Source of the DNA: Sphingobacterium alkalisoli
GTDB lineage: Bacteria; Bacteroidota; Bacteroidia; Sphingobacteriales; Sphingobacteriaceae
Length of the DNA stretch: 64,000 nt
Reading direction: 5' to 3'
NCBI RefSeq assembly: GCF_005049105.1
Contig: NZ_SUKA01000009.1
Span: forward strand, 1-64,000
In this document: positions 61,522 through 64,000 of the stretch, in pieces
Layout: each line of letters begins with the position of its first letter
Numbering within the stretch: the stretch's first letter is position 1
Notes under the pieces: model-generated
Seen by the model: the letters and a program-made list of their open reading frames with translations, nothing else
Told to the model about the DNA's origin: nothing
Database searches by the model: none
Translations under genes and position numbers: made by a program

Positions 61522-62401
61522 GATATTTTCTGAACTTATTGATAAAATATTCGCCCAACATATTCGCTATAAGCGTCATGAAAAACAGAACTGTCGCAAT
61601 GGCGTATAACGCATAATAATGCGTAGTTTGGTAAGGTACCTCTCCCATTTCTATCGCTATGGTTGCTGTCATGGTCTTCACTGCATCAAACATTCCGGTC
61701 GGAAACATCGATGCATTACCCGTCGCCATCAGCACCGTCATCGTCTCCCCAATAGCCCGTCCAACACCAAGCATAATGGCGGCTATAATACCGGGAAATG
61801 CGGCAGGAATGACCACTTTTCGTAACGTCTGCCACTTGGTGGCACCTACACCGTAGCTTGCTTCCTTATAGGTATTTGGTACGGCATGTATTGCATCTTC
61901 CGCTACTGTAATAATGGTAGGCAGTGCCATAATTGCCAAAAGAATAGCACCATTGAGCGCGTTAAGTCCATTTGGCAAATCTGCCATAGTTGCAATCTGC
62001 GGACTCAATACGACAATACCTAGAAAACCGATCACAACAGAAGGAATAGCAGCAAGCATCTCGATCGCAGGTTTTAAGATATTTTTCAACCGAGGGCTGG
62101 CATATTCGGCTATAAAAGCAGCGGTACCAATTCCCAACGGAATCGCGATCAGCATCGCTCCAAAGGTGACTAATGTTGTACTGAGAATCAATGGAAGCAT
62201 ACCGTATCTTGGCGTGTCGCCGGTAGGATTCCACTCCATACCGGTGATAAAGTCCAGCGGCCTTACATCTAGGAAGAACGAAAAAGAATTGTAAATCAGC
62301 ATCAAAAAGATACCACCCAACAAGGCCAAAACCAACAAACCTGTAGCTTTGAAAACTATCTTGAATAGTTTATCTAACGAAATCCGGGTTTTATATCTCA
62401 T
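61511..62401 (-). CDS. pstC: Phosphate ABC transporter permease PstC
   Basis: 296 aa permease, six helices. GMEWNPTGDTPRYGMLPLILSTTLVTFGAMLIAIPLGIGTAAFIAEYA is characteristic of PstC. AAIPSVVIGFLGIVVL and the EASYGVGATKWQTLRKVVIPAAFPGIIA docking loop follow, then GRAIGETMTVLMATGN. It starts 13 bases after pstS and overlaps pstA at its end. Confidence 0.96.
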   Translation of the reverse strand: MRYKTRISLDKLFKIVFKATGLLVLALLGGIFLMLIYNSFSFFLDVRPLDFITGMEWNPTGDTPRYGMLPLILSTTLVTFGAMLIAIPLGIGTAAFIAEYASPRLKNILKPAIEMLAAIPSVVIGFLGIVVLSPQIATMADLPNGLNALNGAILLAIMALPTIITVAEDAIHAVPNTYKEASYGVGATKWQTLRKVVIPAAFPGIIAAIMLGVGRAIGETMTVLMATGNASMFPTGMFDAVKTMTATIAIEMGEVPYQTTHYYALYAIATVLFFMTLIANMLGEYFINKFRKYHAV

Positions 62402-62414
62402 CTATTGTTTGTTT

Positions 62415-63290
62415 TTAATCGCTGATGACTTCTTGAGTGTTATAGTAGCCGTGTGCTTCGATCAATTTTTCACCCAGTGGGCTTCTTTCAAAATCGATAA
62501 ATGGCTTCACTTTATCCCATGATTTTTCAATCACAAATTGGTACAGCGGACGTTGAAAAAAATACAGTCGATTATTAATAGCCTCTGGGTCTGTCGGCGA
62601 CTGTGCTACTGCTGTTTCCGATTCTTTTATCTTTAAGATCTTAACACTTTCGTTTGCGGTTGGTTCATGCGCCACATAACCTGCCCCTACATAGCCTATC
62701 CCTGTTTTATCGGCTTTCACGCCTTCCAGAATCTGGGCATTCCCTGTCATTTCCTTGGCCGCAGATGAGAATTCTATATCCAATTTCTTTTTGACAAATG
62801 AATGCGTACCCGAGCTGCTCTGCCGTCCGTAAATATTGATGGGAAGATCGGTAGTGGTTATTTCTGCCCAATTTTTAATTTCTCCGCTCAGGATTTTCCC
62901 CAAAGTCGCCACATCTATTTCCTCCAGTGGTAGATCCCGATGCACCACAAAGGCAGTGGCATCCTCGGCAAAGATAATAGTACGAAGGGCAATGCCCTTG
63001 TCTTTGAATTGTTTTGTTTCTTCTTTTGATAACGGTCGGGAGGAATTTGCAATATCTGCCTGTCCATTGAGCAATGAAGTGATTCCGAGTCCCGAACCAC
63101 CACCCGAAATCGCGATATTAAATTCAGGATCGATGGTTGCAAACTGCTCCGCGAGATTAACAGCTAAGTTTACTTCAGTATCTGAGCCTTTCATCTTAAT
63201 CGAATTACCTCGACCGCTACAGCCCGTACAGAATACCAATCCCAAGCATACCGAAAGAAACAGAATACATTTAGCTAGCTCTCGCTCCAT
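62415..63290 (-). CDS. pstS: Phosphate-binding lipoprotein PstS
   Basis: 291 aa periplasmic binding lipoprotein (signal with lipobox LVFCTGC). Ligand-binding blocks: IKMKGSDTEVNLAVNLAEQF, ISGGGSGLGITSLLNGQADIANSSRPLS, VVHRDLPLEEIDVATLGKILSGEIKNW and INIYGRQSSSGTHSFVKKKL, the last holding the phosphate-contact Arg and Ser residues. It ends with the YQFVIEKSWDKVKPFIDF strand. First gene of pstSCAB. A perfect palindrome lies 41 bases upstream of its start (63331-63355). Confidence 0.95.
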   Translation of the reverse strand: MERELAKCILFLSVCLGLVFCTGCSGRGNSIKMKGSDTEVNLAVNLAEQFATIDPEFNIAISGGGSGLGITSLLNGQADIANSSRPLSKEETKQFKDKGIALRTIIFAEDATAFVVHRDLPLEEIDVATLGKILSGEIKNWAEITTTDLPINIYGRQSSSGTHSFVKKKLDIEFSSAAKEMTGNAQILEGVKADKTGIGYVGAGYVAHEPTANESVKILKIKESETAVAQSPTDPEAINNRLYFFQRPLYQFVIEKSWDKVKPFIDFERSPLGEKLIEAHGYYNTQEVISD

Positions 63291-63330
63291 CCCCCAAATG
63301 TCCCACTCCGGTATTATGTTGCTATTACTT

Positions 63331-63355
63331 AAATATTAACAAAGTGTTAATATTT
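63331..63355. promoter_or_regulatory. Perfect 25-bp dyad upstream of pstS
   Basis: AAATATTAACA-AAG-TGTTAATATTT, perfect 11-bp arms. It lies between the end of the upstream gene (63377) and the pstS start (63290). Too AT-rich for a strong terminator; a candidate operator for phosphate control or a weak terminator of the upstream gene. Confidence 0.5.
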
Positions 63356-63376
63356 ACTAAAAAACAGTTAACCCTT

Positions 63377-64000
63377 TCATACGTTTACAAATCCGCCCAA
63401 TTGCGCTTTCAATAGATTATATTTTTGCATTAACGAATCTAAATTTCGTTGCGTTTGGTTGTCTAGCTCTTCAATATCTCTACGTCTGTTCTTTACCTGA
63501 ATAGCATGTCCCAGTTTGTGCAACACATACTTGGCTGATGTCGGATAGGCATAATGCATCACTTTCATATGGTCTATTAAGAACTGTTGTACCTGTGCAA
63601 CCTTATCTTGGCTATGTGCTTGGTCGTAATTATTACAGAGCCAAACGATCATTTCCGGAAAATAATTACCCTGAATACAAGAAAGTCCCGCCGATCCCGC
63701 TTTTAAGGTATCAACAGCATGCCCCATGTAGGCATCGTACACACCAAAATCCGCACAGTCTGCCGTCTCTCTTATTTTAGCTTCAACGTTCGTCATATCC
63801 AATGAAGTATCCTTATGGTATTTCACCCGTCCGGTCTTCGCAAGCTGGCCTAAAAAATCGGGTTGCATAATCCGCTTGTAGGGCACAGGACATTCATAAA
63901 AGCCCAATGGTACATCTGCGGTCCATTCGAGCAGCTTTTCTACATTCATACGAAATGTATCTTCACGATCATGTTCCTTGGCAAGTAAGCCCGTAATGAC
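63377..64000 (-). CDS. Dihydrodipicolinate synthase-family aldolase (5' end beyond window)
   Basis: C-terminal ~207 residues of a DapA/NanA-type class I aldolase. The frame is open through base 64000 (VITGLLAKEHDREDTFRMNVEKLLEW), so the ATG at 63949 is internal. Seen: PLGFYECPVPYKRIM with the catalytic Tyr, and RVKYHKDTSLDMTNVEAKI, where the Lys before Asp is the Schiff-base lysine. SAGLSCIQGNYFPEMIVWLCN corresponds to the family's GxISVxxNxxPxL segment. NanA, DapA, KDG aldolase or hydratase activity cannot be told apart from this part. It is co-directional with pst but separated by the dyad, so probably a separate unit. Confidence 0.85.
   Translation of the reverse strand, partial: VITGLLAKEHDREDTFRMNVEKLLEWTADVPLGFYECPVPYKRIMQPDFLGQLAKTGRVKYHKDTSLDMTNVEAKIRETADCADFGVYDAYMGHAVDTLKAGSAGLSCIQGNYFPEMIVWLCNNYDQAHSQDKVAQVQQFLIDHMKVMHYAYPTSAKYVLHKLGHAIQVKNRRRDIEELDNQTQRNLDSLMQKYNLLKAQLGGFVNV

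Noticed and set aside
1..64000. tRNA, rRNA, integrase, phage or complete IS element
   Set aside because: None was seen in any gap; all gaps were read on both strands by eye only, so a small RNA gene without hairpin or promoter could be missed.

Overview
The window looks like chromosomal DNA of a Bacteroidetes bacterium, most likely Sphingobacteriaceae (Sphingobacterium/Olivibacter/Pedobacter type). The evidence is three SusC/SusD pairs, two of them behind an ECF sigma factor and a FecR anti-sigma factor, many lipoproteins with short lipoboxes, weak Shine-Dalgarno sites, and several promoters matching the Bacteroidetes consensus TTTG-N19/20-TAnnTTTG. The genus is inferred. No tRNA, rRNA, CRISPR array, integrase or complete insertion sequence was seen.

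Layout. (1) 1-9907, minus strand: the promoter-proximal end of an exopolysaccharide locus. A wHTH regulator with a perfect consensus promoter is followed by an AlbA_2 (Schlafen-like) protein and a decayed paralogue of it. Then come nucleotide-sugar genes: a cytidylyltransferase, two UDP-sugar dehydrogenases, a GHMP kinase that resembles plant galacturonokinase more than galactokinase, a nucleotidyltransferase, UDP-glucuronate 4-epimerase and dTDP-glucose 4,6-dehydratase (cut by the window start). Gaps carry degenerate heptamer arrays and a dispersed hairpin repeat. (2) 10000-11199: a secreted metallophosphoesterase. (3) 11591-17380: the most interesting region. A compact minus-strand operon has a perfect consensus promoter and encodes a small CxxxC membrane protein, a YtkA-like lipoprotein, an OprC/NosA-like TonB receptor with CxxxM and HxM copper motifs, an MbnP-like lipoprotein and an MbnH-like di-haem enzyme. 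It is bracketed by two nearly identical 75/76-bp modules, each with its own promoter boxes, a conserved ~65-70-nt body and an intrinsic terminator. These look like paired small-RNA genes.

(4) 17501-25210: an unknown membrane-anchored protein, a large multi-PAS histidine kinase, and a divergent LytTR response regulator / TPR-LytS-type sensor pair. (5) 25477-30583: a SusC/SusD pair without sigma control; its SusC has a doubled N-terminal domain. (6) 31038-38193: sigma-FecR-SusC-SusD. (7) 38331-41975: a Gfo/Idh/MocA dehydrogenase with a double DUF1080 (3-keto-glycoside hydrolase) protein, and a DUF4202 protein. (8) 42150-59258: a mannan or mannoprotein utilisation locus, all minus strand: sigma, FecR, SusC, SusD, DUF4843 and PKD-like lipoproteins, a TlpA-type thioredoxin, a trypsin-like protease with PDZ, a GH92 alpha-mannosidase, an endonuclease/exonuclease/phosphatase-family enzyme and GH76. 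(9) 59928-64000: pstSCAB for high-affinity phosphate uptake, without phoU in view, preceded by a dihydrodipicolinate-synthase-family gene cut by the window end.

Working together: region 8 reads as a cell-surface machine that captures a mannose-rich glycan or glycoprotein (SusC/D and accessory lipoproteins), opens its protein part (protease, thioredoxin) and trims it (GH92, GH76, EEP). Region 3 reads as an outer-membrane copper capture and handling system in which the MbnH-like enzyme probably modifies the MbnP-like protein. Both readings come from family knowledge plus motifs seen here and are not proven.
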